Positions 32,942 through 41,504 of a stretch of DNA of 64,000 bases are shown here, piece after piece. Positions within the stretch are counted from its first letter, which is position 1; every line of letters begins with the position of its first letter. The translations under genes and the position numbers were made by a program. The notes beneath the pieces were generated by a model, which did not search any database, was not told the DNA's origin, and was given only the letters and a program-made list of their open reading frames with translations. Source of the stretch: DASZBR01 sp035943935 (lineage in GTDB: Bacteria > Pseudomonadota > Gammaproteobacteria > DASZBR01). Location: assembly GCA_035943935.1 (NCBI GenBank), contig DASZBR010000019.1, positions 1-64,000 on the forward strand. The letters are read 5' to 3'.

Positions 32942-34285
32942 TTAGACGTTTGATTTCATATCAGACAATAAATCTTGCATATCTTTCAATCGCTCTTGTG
33001 TTAAATAATTAGACATACTTTGAGCAATTTGCTGTTGCGTATTATTTCCACAGGTTTTCTGATCAGCACAATAATTTTTTGCGAATAGCATAAAACTACT
33101 GCGATATCTAAACCAAGCCCCTTGTGGCTCAACAACCTCTGAGCAGCTAGGGCCAGCATTTTGACACGCTTTCGTTTTCTCGAAATCTTTTGCTGCCGTA
33201 TAGGCAATTGTTAACTGTGCATCATTAATATTCGTATTATTATTTTTATTGATAAAACTTACCGGATCTCCCGTAAAATCCAGAAATAATGCTTGGAACC
33301 GAGTCGCCATTTCCAGCGTATCGTCATCCATCGCAGTATCACAACCGGATGAATCCACACCACAATTAACCGTTGCTTCTGTACTGTGTGCAGCAAAATA
33401 AACAGTGAACACGTCGTAAAGATTCTCCAAGCTGTTAAACGTCGCGGTATTAAGATTATGTTGAGAAACAAATTTATCCAACCGATGAGCAAGAGACGAG
33501 AGTTTTACCTGACTTTTATCACCCGAACGATAAACAGGATTTGTCTGTAAAAATAACTTAACAAAAACATGTTGCCGAGGAAAAGCAGCATTAGAACAAA
33601 CAGGCATAGTATTAAACAAATCATCAGATAAATACGACCTGAGCGTAATGTTTTGATATTTTTGAGGAACAGCACACGTGAGCGTTTTATGATTATTGGG
33701 CAGGTTAATCTCTTCAGTCATTTTTAACGTACTGATATTCGCATCGCGATCAATCGTAAACCAATGGTGACTCCCTAATTTATCAAAAAGCGTTTGTGTC
33801 ATTCCAATAAGATAAAAATCACCATTCTGATAACGCCATTGCGTATAGGCATTTATCCCGTGAGAAACACCACCCCCTTTGTAAATAAGGGCAAATACGC
33901 CCGTTTTACTTCTGGCATAATCGAAAGGTATTCTGTCGCCCGAGATTCCTCCACAATAAGCACAAATGGCATGAGGATTATCAATAAAAAGTTGCAGTGA
34001 ATTATCTTTTGGATTTCGCATATATATTCTAAGCGTAATCGTATTACCCTTATCTTTAGATAAAACGGTAGCAACATAGGATTTATTCGTCTGACTGATG
34101 TCTCCCGCCACCACTCCCTCAACATGCCAACCCGGTGCCACTTTTTGAACTTCATGTACAAGTGCTAACCCATTCTTTTGTATTAAAACTTTGCCGTTAT
34201 TATCTGCATAAACGAACGGTATATTAAATATAAACAAGCTTGAAATCATATAGAACAACAATTTTTTCATAGGTATTTTATTCAT
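32942..34285 (-). CDS. Secreted hypothetical protein, Cys-rich
   Basis: The protein has 447 residues, or 442 from the second ATG at 34270. A signal peptide (KKLLFYMISSLFIFNIPFVY-A) is followed by a mixed alpha/beta domain with AICAYCGGISGDRIPFDYAR near residue 105 and several Cys pairs (CGVDSSGCD, ACQNAGPSCSE, YCADQKTCGN) suggesting disulfides. No family recognised. It overlaps the ATPase gene upstream by 4 bases (ATGA), indicating a two-gene operon: PF01637/DUF234 ATPase then this protein. Confidence 0.65.
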   Translation of the reverse strand: MNKIPMKKLLFYMISSLFIFNIPFVYADNNGKVLIQKNGLALVHEVQKVAPGWHVEGVVAGDISQTNKSYVATVLSKDKGNTITLRIYMRNPKDNSLQLFIDNPHAICAYCGGISGDRIPFDYARSKTGVFALIYKGGGVSHGINAYTQWRYQNGDFYLIGMTQTLFDKLGSHHWFTIDRDANISTLKMTEEINLPNNHKTLTCAVPQKYQNITLRSYLSDDLFNTMPVCSNAAFPRQHVFVKLFLQTNPVYRSGDKSQVKLSSLAHRLDKFVSQHNLNTATFNSLENLYDVFTVYFAAHSTEATVNCGVDSSGCDTAMDDDTLEMATRFQALFLDFTGDPVSFINKNNNTNINDAQLTIAYTAAKDFEKTKACQNAGPSCSEVVEPQGAWFRYRSSFMLFAKNYCADQKTCGNNTQQQIAQSMSNYLTQERLKDMQDLLSDMKSNV

Positions 34286-35730
34286 TCTTGCAACAATGCC
34301 CCCATATCAATGATATCTGAAAAATAATCACTGTCGGTCACGTCATCACTCACCCCATTAACATGAATTAATACTGGTCGGCATGAGTATCCTTTTGGAA
34401 ATTTCAACTTATTTATTTTGTCCTTTACTTCATTGATAACATCTACATCAATTACATTTTTTGAAAATTTAATTTCACACACATATAAACTGTTAAATTT
34501 TGTTTGAATCAAATAATCAATCTGACAACCAGAAACACGCTGTGTCTTTCTCTGCAGAAATGGATTTTCATTTACAATTTCATCAGGCTTAATCTGCAAC
34601 ACTTTATGAAGAAGTAGACGGTTATTCAAAACTAAATTCTCAAATTGCAAACCCATTATAGCGTTCCATTCTGGAAGCGCAGTTAGCGATTTCAAATGAA
34701 AAGCGCCACGTTTTATTTTACTCATATTTTTTTTAATGTATTTCAAATAAAAACGCAAATAATTGTCCCGGAGTCGATAGACGCTCAGTTTGGAATCGGA
34801 GCCTTTAATAATATCCCACGTATAATCTCGCCTGATAAAGTTGGCTTCTTCCAGTTCTGAAAGATATTCTGTAAGACGACCATAACGCTGAGCATCATTT
34901 TCTTTATTAATTTCCTTTTGAATTAAAGTCTGTGATTTAGCACCAGTGGATAGTAGCGTAACAATTTTTTCATAGAACCTACTTTCTCGTAGAAAAAGAT
35001 CCGAGAAAATGCGATTGAATTCATTCACCAATAACGCACCGTCGGTAAAACACAATTGCTTGATGTTTTCTTCCGCGCTGTTTTTGGGATTAATCTCCTC
35101 GAGATATCTTGGTATGCCCCCAGTTACTGCAAGTACTTTCAGTTTTTCATAAGGTGCAATATTATCTGGCCAAAACTGATTGCAATCAGGTAAGGGCAAT
35201 TCTTCTAGTGTTAAGGTTAATGAAATCCGCCCAACAAAAGCCGTGCTGCTAAGCAAGTTTCTTTCTACCCAAGAAGAAATAGAACTGCATGCAACAAAAA
35301 TAAGTTGTGGATTTTTAGAGAGTTGGTTATCCCAAAAACTTTTTAACTTAGCAAGAAAGGTTGGCGACTGATCGCTCATCCAAGAAATTTCATCAAAAAA
35401 CAATAGGATTTTTCCACGTTGAACACGCTCACCAACAGACCACAACGCATCACTCCAATCATCATAACGGGTCTTAGCTGTTTTAAATTGACGGCTCAAC
35501 TGTCTAGAGAACTCTTCAAGCTGATGTTCTGCGGTTACTCCCAACTCCGGCGCCAACCCTTCAAACTTATAGTAGTGATCAAACGATTTACTGAATTGGT
35601 CTACCAGTCGACTCTTTCCAATACGGCGCCGTCCTTTGATCAAGACAAAAGAAGATTTTTTATTATTAACTAGCGCATTTAAACGCGATAGCTCATGTAC
35701 TCGTCCTACAAAAACAGTTGATTTCATCAT
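34282..35730 (-). CDS. Archaeal-type ATPase with DUF234 nuclease-like C-terminus
   Basis: The 482-residue protein starts STVFVGRVHELSRLNALVNN, then the P-loop VLIKGRRRIGKSRLVDQF (about 29-46) and Walker B KILLFFDEISWMSD. A winged-helix-like part (LSTGAKSQTLIQKEIN onward) precedes a C-terminal region with FENLVLNNR and CQIDYLIQTKFNSLYVCEIK, which carries the D and E-x-K pattern of PD-(D/E)XK nucleases as in DUF234 proteins. Similar in plan to the ATPase at 27430 but not a close copy. Role unknown; defence or mobile-element maintenance are possibilities. Two adjacent ATG codons at 35730 and 35727 can serve as start. Confidence 0.8.
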   Translation of the reverse strand: MMKSTVFVGRVHELSRLNALVNNKKSSFVLIKGRRRIGKSRLVDQFSKSFDHYYKFEGLAPELGVTAEHQLEEFSRQLSRQFKTAKTRYDDWSDALWSVGERVQRGKILLFFDEISWMSDQSPTFLAKLKSFWDNQLSKNPQLIFVACSSISSWVERNLLSSTAFVGRISLTLTLEELPLPDCNQFWPDNIAPYEKLKVLAVTGGIPRYLEEINPKNSAEENIKQLCFTDGALLVNEFNRIFSDLFLRESRFYEKIVTLLSTGAKSQTLIQKEINKENDAQRYGRLTEYLSELEEANFIRRDYTWDIIKGSDSKLSVYRLRDNYLRFYLKYIKKNMSKIKRGAFHLKSLTALPEWNAIMGLQFENLVLNNRLLLHKVLQIKPDEIVNENPFLQRKTQRVSGCQIDYLIQTKFNSLYVCEIKFSKNVIDVDVINEVKDKINKLKFPKGYSCRPVLIHVNGVSDDVTDSDYFSDIIDMGALLQE

Positions 35731-35737
35731 AATTCAT

Positions 35738-35780
35738 CCTGGAGGCACAAATCGACATTTTGTTGATTTGTGCCTCCAGG
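35738..35780 (-). promoter_or_regulatory. Perfect 16-bp-arm hairpin at the ATPase start
   Basis: Arms 35738-35753 and 35765-35780 (CCTGGAGGCACAAATC and complement) surround an 11-base loop and end 7 bases before the ATPase ATG. In the message the AGG of the likely Shine-Dalgarno AGGA lies in the stem, so folding could block translation. A TATAAT box at 35812-35807 would place the hairpin in the leader. It could equally be a DNA operator. Confidence 0.6.
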
Positions 35781-35833
35781 TTATCACAGCAAAATGGAGT
35801 AGTAAAATTATAAAATATCTGCTTTCGACTCTG

Positions 35834-36178
35834 TTAGTTAACACTCATCTTTTTCGCAATAATATATCCACCCAATCCCACAGACGCATCGATATAAAAA
35901 AGCTTTTTTGAGTTTGAATTAATCAGCTCAATATATTCTTGTGGGATATTAAAAACTTTTATAATCCATTCGGGAAGTGTTTCTTGATTAAATTCATGCA
36001 AATCAAAAATAGTGTTTTGTTCTTGAAAGGGACTTAAATCCCAGCCGATGACTTTTTCAAATATTATTAAGGATTTATTCTTATTGGGGAAAATAATATT
36101 CAGAGAAAGACTTCCCTCACTTTCCTCATGAAATAAACCGACTATTTCTGCGTCGTGATAGCTTGTGCTTTTAGTCAC
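35834..36178 (-). CDS. Hypothetical protein
   Basis: A 114-residue protein from a GTG at 36178, with GGAG before it. It contains LIIFEKVIGWDLSPFQEQNT in the middle and KLFYIDASVGLGGYIIAKKM near the C-terminus. No signal peptide. It lies two bases after the signal-peptide-only frame, as the last of three tightly packed genes. The size and fold pattern recall small immunity proteins, but I recognise no family. Confidence 0.55.
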   Translation of the reverse strand: MTKSTSYHDAEIVGLFHEESEGSLSLNIIFPNKNKSLIIFEKVIGWDLSPFQEQNTIFDLHEFNQETLPEWIIKVFNIPQEYIELINSNSKKLFYIDASVGLGGYIIAKKMSVN

Positions 36179-36180
36179 TC

Positions 36181-36261
36181 TTATTCTCCGGCGTAAGAAG
36201 ATGAAGCCCCCACCACACAGATACTTATGCTGAAAATAATAGTGGAAAATAATTTTTTCAT
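36181..36261 (-). CDS. 26-residue signal-peptide-only frame
   Basis: The frame MKKLFSTIIFSISICVVGAS, then SSYAGE and a stop, is a textbook Sec signal peptide with an AYA-like site but no mature protein. TTGGGATGA lies before the ATG. It fits exactly between its neighbours (7 bases after the upstream stop, two before the downstream start). Either it is the stump of a secreted protein lost by deletion or a true tiny peptide. Confidence 0.45.
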   Translation of the reverse strand: MKKLFSTIIFSISICVVGASSSYAGE

Positions 36262-36268
36262 ATTACAT

Positions 36269-36559
36269 TCATCCCAACCTTGCTCTTGGTGCAACCGCAT
36301 TGGGTTGATGCTGACGATTTGCTGCCGCACCTTCACCTTGGAAAAAAGAATAATAGGCTGACTCCATTTGCCCATACGCAAAACCTGCAACTCTTCCGAA
36401 CAAATATCCCCCACCGTTAAAAATAAATGTAGCGAAAACCATAGGAAGTACCATCTGATGATTGCTCCTGACTCCGGATGCTAGTATGGCGTAACTCGTC
36501 GCTAATAATCCCGCACACAACCCTGCCTTCCCACCTTGCTCCGAACGACTCTCTCGCAT
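36269..36559 (-). CDS. Small membrane-associated hypothetical protein
   Basis: The 96-residue protein has two hydrophobic stretches, GLCAGLLATSYAILASG (about 13-29) and MVLPMVFATFIFNGGGYLFG (about 36-55), then GRVAGFAYGQME and a polar, basic tail. CAGGAG precedes the ATG with ideal spacing, which argues it is real. First of the three-gene unit. No family recognised. Confidence 0.6.
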   Translation of the reverse strand: MRESRSEQGGKAGLCAGLLATSYAILASGVRSNHQMVLPMVFATFIFNGGGYLFGRVAGFAYGQMESAYYSFFQGEGAAANRQHQPNAVAPRARLG

Positions 36560-36583
36560 AACACTCTCCTGAAATAAATAAAT

Positions 36584-37063
36584 TTAATACGCTTTCCCAT
36601 CTTTATGGGTGAAATGCCACTGACCACTACTGTCCATGGTTGCAGCCAAATCATCGCTGGGATACGTCACCACATCACCAACACTACGATCGCCTACTTC
36701 AAGATAAACCACTTCATCAGCTGTGCGATTCACTAATTGATGTGCAACACCGCGAGAAACAAATCCTGCACACATTCCCGGATGCAATTGAATTTCTTCT
36801 GTTTCAGTCACCAAGATAGGATCGCCCGAAATAATATAAATAAATTCTTCTTGTAACGAATGTCGATGCAATAATGCTGATTCAGCACCTGCTCGCAAAC
36901 GCGTCAGATTGACACCAAAATTTTTAATCCCAAAAAATTCTCCCAACGGATGTTTTTGACGGCCCTTCATTCTCGATGCAAAGGGCTCAGGATAAAGAGA
37001 AGGTTTGATTCGTGCAGGAACGCTTTCTGCAGTAATAACAATGTTTTGTGATTTGTCTTTCAT
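36584..37063 (-). CDS. Cupin-domain protein
   Basis: The 159-residue protein has the two cupin motifs: LHRHSLQEEFIYIISGDP (about 66-83, with His, His and Glu ligands) and HPGMCAGFVSRGVAHQLVNR (about 93-112). Family members bind a metal and act as small dioxygenases, isomerases or sensors; substrate unknown. It lies 15 bases after an AHSA1-type gene and shares its operon. Confidence 0.85.
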   Translation of the reverse strand: MKDKSQNIVITAESVPARIKPSLYPEPFASRMKGRQKHPLGEFFGIKNFGVNLTRLRAGAESALLHRHSLQEEFIYIISGDPILVTETEEIQLHPGMCAGFVSRGVAHQLVNRTADEVVYLEVGDRSVGDVVTYPSDDLAATMDSSGQWHFTHKDGKAY

Positions 37064-37078
37064 TGAAACCTCCCTTCC

Positions 37079-37528
37079 CTATTTTTGCGAAACATATTTT
37101 TCAATATTCTTCAGCTGTTCTGTCCATCCCTTGTCATTCATCTGCAAGGCATCCTGTTGGCGATCCGCAGGAATATATTCAAACCCCGTTTCAGTGAGTA
37201 TTAATAAAGTACCGTTGGATATTTTTTCTAATGTAAATTCGACCAATGTCGGCGTTTCTTTTGAGTAATCGATTTTGGGATCAACGGCATAAGGATGCCA
37301 CATAAAAGAAAAAATATGTTCAGGTTCTATTTTCTGAACAAGGACTTCCCACTTTAAATGTTCATAACCGGGATAGGTGATATAACCTTGTGAAGTACTA
37401 CCCGGCACAAACGGCCCTTCTAATTTTACCTGAAACCACTCGCCAAATTTATGATGATCCGTTAATGCATTCCACACTTGTGAAAGTGGTGCGTTGAGTT
37501 CAATACGTTTTTCGATGCGGTTTTTCAT
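37079..37528 (-). CDS. SRPBCC/AHSA1-domain protein
   Basis: The 149-residue protein has the AHSA1 pattern: RIEKRIELNAPLSQVWNALT at the start, FGEWFQVKLEGPFVPG, IFSFMWHPYAV in the middle and GWTEQLKNIEKYV in the C-terminal helix. The fold holds a hydrophobic ligand pocket; in bacteria the role is mostly unknown. GGAGAG precedes the ATG. Confidence 0.87.
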   Translation of the reverse strand: MKNRIEKRIELNAPLSQVWNALTDHHKFGEWFQVKLEGPFVPGSTSQGYITYPGYEHLKWEVLVQKIEPEHIFSFMWHPYAVDPKIDYSKETPTLVEFTLEKISNGTLLILTETGFEYIPADRQQDALQMNDKGWTEQLKNIEKYVSQK

Positions 37529-37614
37529 GACATCTCTCCTGTAATACCTAATTTATAGCTACTATACTAGTGTGTTACTCTCTCGCAAAGTAGTTTCACG
37601 GAATGGAGACGCGA

Positions 37615-38610
37615 ATGATATCCACAAAAATTATCCCATGGGCCAGCCATTATCTTTTATCACACGGATATACCCTAAAAAACGAACAACCTGAAACAGT
37701 ACAAAGCACACCCTGGTCTTATATCGTTCGCTTCGAAACAAACCAGGGCTATATATATTTAAAACACACTCCCCACTTGCTTGCATTGGAAGCACCTATC
37801 ACCCAAATTTTGCATGATCAATTTCATGCATCGGTTCCCGACATTATCGCGCACAATATTGAATTAGATTGTTTTTTAATGAAAGATGCGGGTACGCCAT
37901 TACGACAAATCTTGAAGAACCAATTTAATACAGAATTACTGTGCAAAGCCATTGAACTCTTTACTTCTCTTCAGCTAGCTGTTGCAGATCATGTCAATAC
38001 TTTTCTGGATATCGGCGTTCCCGACTGGCGACTAGATAAATTAACGGATTTATTCCAGCAATTGCTTTTACAAAAAGACATGCTGATTGCCGATGGGTTA
38101 TCAGAAAAAGAAATCAGCGAATTAAAATTATTACTTCCGAAAGTGAATAATTTATGTCAAAAATTATTGGGCTATGCTATCAAACCCAGTCTTGTTCAGT
38201 GTGATTTTCATGATAATAATTTGCTGGTTAATGAAACCATGCAGAAAATTACGATGATTGATTTAGGCGAGATTGTGATCTCACATCCATTTTTTTCATT
38301 GATTGGTTGTCTGCGACAAACAAAAGTTCATCATGGACTCAACGATGAAGACATTGCCTATCAACAATTATTTGAAGCTTGCTTTAAAAATTATCTGGCT
38401 GTTGAATCCAAACAAAATGTACTCGATATTTTTAAATTAGCAGAAGTATTATGGTACGTGTATGAAGCATTGGCTCAATATCGATTACGACTCGCGTGTG
38501 ACGAAGCAAAATTTATGGCCTTTCAACGACAGGGAAAACTGAGCGGGCGATTGAAAGAATTTTTAGCTATTTTTACTCATGCTATTCCCTATAATGCAGC
38601 TGCACATTAA
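37615..38610 (+). CDS. Aminoglycoside-phosphotransferase-family kinase
   Basis: The ATG at 37615 is preferred because GGAG lies six bases ahead; an ATG at 37603 overlaps it. The 331-residue protein has the APH/choline-kinase layout: IYLKHTPHLLALEAPITQIL with the ATP lysine, ELDCFLMKDAGTPLRQIL as hinge, and the catalytic loop LVQCDFHDNNLLVNE, with Asp and Asn kept though the usual His-Gly-Asp reads Gln-Cys-Asp. MIDLGE takes the metal-binding position. Substrate unknown; not evidence of antibiotic resistance. It overlaps the convergent kinase-like gene by 29 bases. Confidence 0.8.
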   Translation: MISTKIIPWASHYLLSHGYTLKNEQPETVQSTPWSYIVRFETNQGYIYLKHTPHLLALEAPITQILHDQFHASVPDIIAHNIELDCFLMKDAGTPLRQILKNQFNTELLCKAIELFTSLQLAVADHVNTFLDIGVPDWRLDKLTDLFQQLLLQKDMLIADGLSEKEISELKLLLPKVNNLCQKLLGYAIKPSLVQCDFHDNNLLVNETMQKITMIDLGEIVISHPFFSLIGCLRQTKVHHGLNDEDIAYQQLFEACFKNYLAVESKQNVLDIFKLAEVLWYVYEALAQYRLRLACDEAKFMAFQRQGKLSGRLKEFLAIFTHAIPYNAAAH

Positions 38611-39079
38611 ATCCTTCGCTATTTTCAGGGGGCATAAAATATTGATTAATGGCGTTGAATTCCTCATCCGTCACTCTCTTTGAACCTTCAGGCAAATCAA
38701 GATTTCGTTGTTTATACTGTCGCCGACATAAATCATCTGAAGCGACAACATAGTGTAATACATGGAATGCCCCGGCCTTTTCAATAAGGGATTTTACCCA
38801 CTGTCGTTCCTGCGGAATATTGCCTGCAAAATCAAAAACCACAGAAGTGCCTTTTGCTAATAACTGAGCGACGTGAATCGCGATGATTGTTCTGAATATT
38901 TTAGAATAATGCAAATAATCTTCAAAGCCATGAATCATTCTCGGAAATAAGGTATCAAGCCAACTGTCTTCGCTAATAAATATCGCATTATTTTCCTGTG
39001 AGATTTTTTTAGCGAGCGTTGTTTTACCCGAACCTAATTTGCCGGATATAAAATGAAGTGTCGGTTTATTTTGGGTCAT
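38582..39079 (-). CDS. AAA-type small-molecule kinase (zeta-toxin-like P-loop)
   Basis: The 165-residue protein has a P-loop FISGKLGSGKTTLAKKI (about 10-26), ISEDSWLDTLFPRM, a VVFDFAGNIPQERQWV Walker-B-like strand and an Arg-rich lid CRRQYKQRN. This is the layout of AAA_33/zeta-like kinases that phosphorylate small molecules or nucleotides. No epsilon-like antitoxin is next to it, so I do not call it a toxin. Confidence 0.8.
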   Translation of the reverse strand: MTQNKPTLHFISGKLGSGKTTLAKKISQENNAIFISEDSWLDTLFPRMIHGFEDYLHYSKIFRTIIAIHVAQLLAKGTSVVFDFAGNIPQERQWVKSLIEKAGAFHVLHYVVASDDLCRRQYKQRNLDLPEGSKRVTDEEFNAINQYFMPPENSEGFNVQLHYRE

Positions 39080-39123
39080 TTATTTATCTCTAAATCGATA
39101 ATTTAATACGCTTTTCACTTAAT

Positions 39124-39390
39124 TTAGTGGTATATCTCACGCCTATGACCAACAGCAATTACCAAGACTGTAACCATTGAATCTTCTATTCGACAAATAA
39201 CTCTATAGTCACCCACTCGGTATCGCCAATACTTTGAGAATTTACCCTGAAGCGCTTTTCCAAACATCCGTGGATTTTCTATTTTCGATAGCTTTTCTTC
39301 TAGAAAAGAATAAATCCTCTTCTGTATAACACTATCAAGTTTTTTTAGATCCTTTTTTGCTTCGTCTTTTACTCTTATTAACCAAGCCAA
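39124..39390 (-). CDS. RelE-family toxin
   Basis: The 88-residue basic protein reads AWLIRVKDEAKKDLKKLDSV at the start, GKALQGKFSKYWRYRVGDYR in the middle and VLVIAVGHRREIYH at the end, the standard RelE pattern with its Arg and Tyr catalytic candidates. It cleaves mRNA at the ribosome in characterised members. It overlaps the RHH antitoxin gene by 56 bases, unusually long. Confidence 0.92.
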   Translation of the reverse strand: MAWLIRVKDEAKKDLKKLDSVIQKRIYSFLEEKLSKIENPRMFGKALQGKFSKYWRYRVGDYRVICRIEDSMVTVLVIAVGHRREIYH

Positions 39391-39586
39391 GTTGCTCTCC
39401 TAATTTCTTAAGTGATACTGATTTACTGCCTGATTCAAAACGTGATACCGCAAGCAAATAATCTTCTCTGTCCTGTATATATTGTTCGAGCGCTTTTCTT
39501 GCATAGTAGCTCTTAGACCTATTTTCCTTGTCTGCAAGCTTTTGTAATCTGTCTTCTAGCGCTTTGGGTAATCTAATGGCTAACAT
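39335..39586 (-). CDS. Ribbon-helix-helix antitoxin of the RelE pair
   Basis: I take the ATG at 39586, with GAGGAA ahead, giving 83 residues. MLAIRLPKALEDRLQKLADK then SKSYYARKALEQYIQDREDY is the ribbon-helix-helix of RelB/StbD antitoxins. The C-terminal 20 residues are strongly basic (KSKRRSKKGSKKT) where an acidic or neutral toxin-binding tail is usual; they are encoded in the 56-base overlap with the toxin and may be an extension by loss of an earlier stop. Confidence 0.85.
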   Translation of the reverse strand: MLAIRLPKALEDRLQKLADKENRSKSYYARKALEQYIQDREDYLLAVSRFESGSKSVSLKKLGEQLGLVNKSKRRSKKGSKKT

Positions 39587-39656
39587 GATTTTATTCCTCA
39601 GTGATACACAGTGTATAACAATTATACACATAGTTTGACTCAGTCGCAAAACGGCG

Positions 39657-41504
39657 CTACCGCTTCCCTCGAACATCCGCGACTAGTGCTAGCACATCTT
39701 CGGACTCAAACTCATTCTTACTGATACGCTCCGCGATAGCGTCATACCCACCCCGCTCACTCAACTTAATCACTTGAGTATTTTCTTGAACGTCAGGATG
39801 CTGAATAATTTCTTGGATACAGCTTTTTATTTTCAATTTATTTTCGCCATACTGTGTATAGTATTTCTTACTGTCCTCCAGCGCACCGAGCTTTGTGGTG
39901 GCAATTAAATAGGTCAATTTTTTTTGTTCTAGCTGATAGTCCACATAGTTTTTCAGTAAATCCGTTAATATTTCTTGAGCAATAACTTTAGGCTGTTTAG
40001 GAAAATCTAATACGCTCTCTTTTCGGGGACTTCGACCTAATCTTGCAGACAACCCATCAATATTTTTATAGGTTTTTTTATCCGCAAAAACATGGCAACT
40101 TTCTTTATGTCGACTCAACGCAACATAAGCTAAATGTTTGTCCCAGTAAGCACCCGCGACAAAAACTAAACTGTGATTCACCGTAACACCTTGCGCCTTA
40201 TGAATCGTCGCCGCATAACCCTGTGCAAAATATGCATATTCAATGGGATTAAACTCAACCAATCGCCCCGTATCTGTTTTAACCATAATATTATTTTCTG
40301 TTATGGATTTAATGGTTCCGAACTGACCGTTTTTGACATTCATGGTTTTATTATTTTGCGTAAATAATATTCGGTCATGTTCACTTAAATAAATCTCTGC
40401 TGTTTCTGTTTGTATTAATATTCCCACCTCTATTTGATTAGCATCAAGACGATGTTGACGTATTAATTGATTAAGTTCCCAGACATCTGTATTTCGATGC
40501 GCTAAAACCAATATTTCTGATAAGTCGTTTTCTTTTTGTAATTCCACCCATCGCGATACCACACCTTGCTTAGCTTCTGTTAATGACTTATTAAAATTAA
40601 TACAGTTGTGCTTATCATAGGCTTTTAATGCAACATCTATTTTTCCTAAAGATAAATTTTTAGTGGCTTGTCGTTGCCATAATTCGACTTGACGATAAAT
40701 GCGGTTTATTTCAGTAAATCCGGTATTTTGCAGAATAGACTGAAAAATGGGACCCGATCCAATGGGCTGAAGCTGTTCTGGATCGCCGACTAAAACTATT
40801 TTGGCATTCGCTTTTTGAATTTCGTCTAAAATATACGCCATGGATTCACTGTCTGTCATGCCCGCTTCGTCCATGACGACTACATCATTTTTATATAACG
40901 TAATCTGAGAAGATAAGAGTGCGTATTTAAAAGATGCAATGGTTCTACTAGGAATATTAGATTCTTTTTCAAGATTAACGGCGGCGATTCCGGACAGGGT
41001 AATACCTTGTACAGTTATGCCCAGTTTTTGCCAAATATGACGTGCCGCGCCAAGCGTAAAACTTTTTCCACTGCCTGCGCGGCCAATGACACACGAAATT
41101 TTCTCAGGTTTCATGAGATGCGCAACAGCCTCTTGCTGTTCTTGCGTAAGACTTAACGCATAATATTCTTCATAGACAGATAGCTCTTCAGTAATAAACG
41201 CTTTTGATATTGCTTTACCGCGTCGATTTTTGAGTGTATCCGTGCAATGATGGATAGTCGTTTCCAATTCGAAATAACGCGTACTGGTATATTTTTCTTC
41301 GTCATCCGCACCTATCCCGAGAAACATGATGGTGGAGTGTGATTTAATTTGCTCACATAACTCCTGCAGGATTCCTGAATCATTTGTATAAACAGACAAC
41401 GTACGCCCGATTTCTTTATTTCCAAATACCGCATAATTTTGTTGCACGGTTTTGATGACGTCAGTCACATTGGCGAGATCAAGTGCTGGTATAGGCTTTT
41501 TCAC
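39657..41504 (-). CDS. TraA-type conjugative helicase lacking its relaxase domain
   Basis: From a GTG at 41504 the product is 615 residues and matches the part of Ti-type TraA that follows the relaxase: ALDLANVTDVIKTVQQNYAV, then SLTQEQQEAVAHLM, Walker A CVIGRAGSGKSFTLGAA (around 144), Walker B VVVMDEAGMTDSES, LVGDPEQLQPIGSG, and the SF1 C-terminal motifs ATIHKAQGVTV and AYVALSRHKE. The N-terminal MOB relaxase is absent; the open frame continues upstream only as a shadow of the monooxygenase. The GTG overlaps the monooxygenase stop as GTGA. It is a relic of an integrated conjugative element, or a helicase kept for another use. Pseudogene status is possible, but the frame is intact. Confidence 0.75.
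   Translation of the reverse strand: MKKPIPALDLANVTDVIKTVQQNYAVFGNKEIGRTLSVYTNDSGILQELCEQIKSHSTIMFLGIGADDEEKYTSTRYFELETTIHHCTDTLKNRRGKAISKAFITEELSVYEEYYALSLTQEQQEAVAHLMKPEKISCVIGRAGSGKSFTLGAARHIWQKLGITVQGITLSGIAAVNLEKESNIPSRTIASFKYALLSSQITLYKNDVVVMDEAGMTDSESMAYILDEIQKANAKIVLVGDPEQLQPIGSGPIFQSILQNTGFTEINRIYRQVELWQRQATKNLSLGKIDVALKAYDKHNCINFNKSLTEAKQGVVSRWVELQKENDLSEILVLAHRNTDVWELNQLIRQHRLDANQIEVGILIQTETAEIYLSEHDRILFTQNNKTMNVKNGQFGTIKSITENNIMVKTDTGRLVEFNPIEYAYFAQGYAATIHKAQGVTVNHSLVFVAGAYWDKHLAYVALSRHKESCHVFADKKTYKNIDGLSARLGRSPRKESVLDFPKQPKVIAQEILTDLLKNYVDYQLEQKKLTYLIATTKLGALEDSKKYYTQYGENKLKIKSCIQEIIQHPDVQENTQVIKLSERGGYDAIAERISKNEFESEDVLALVADVRGKR

Noticed and set aside
37615..38610. Aminoglycoside resistance gene
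   Set aside because: The protein has the general APH/choline-kinase fold with an altered catalytic loop (QCDFHDNN). That is not enough to infer antibiotic modification.
38582..39079. Zeta toxin of an epsilon-zeta module
   Set aside because: The P-loop kinase fold fits, but no epsilon-like partner lies next to it and the protein is shorter than typical zeta toxins.
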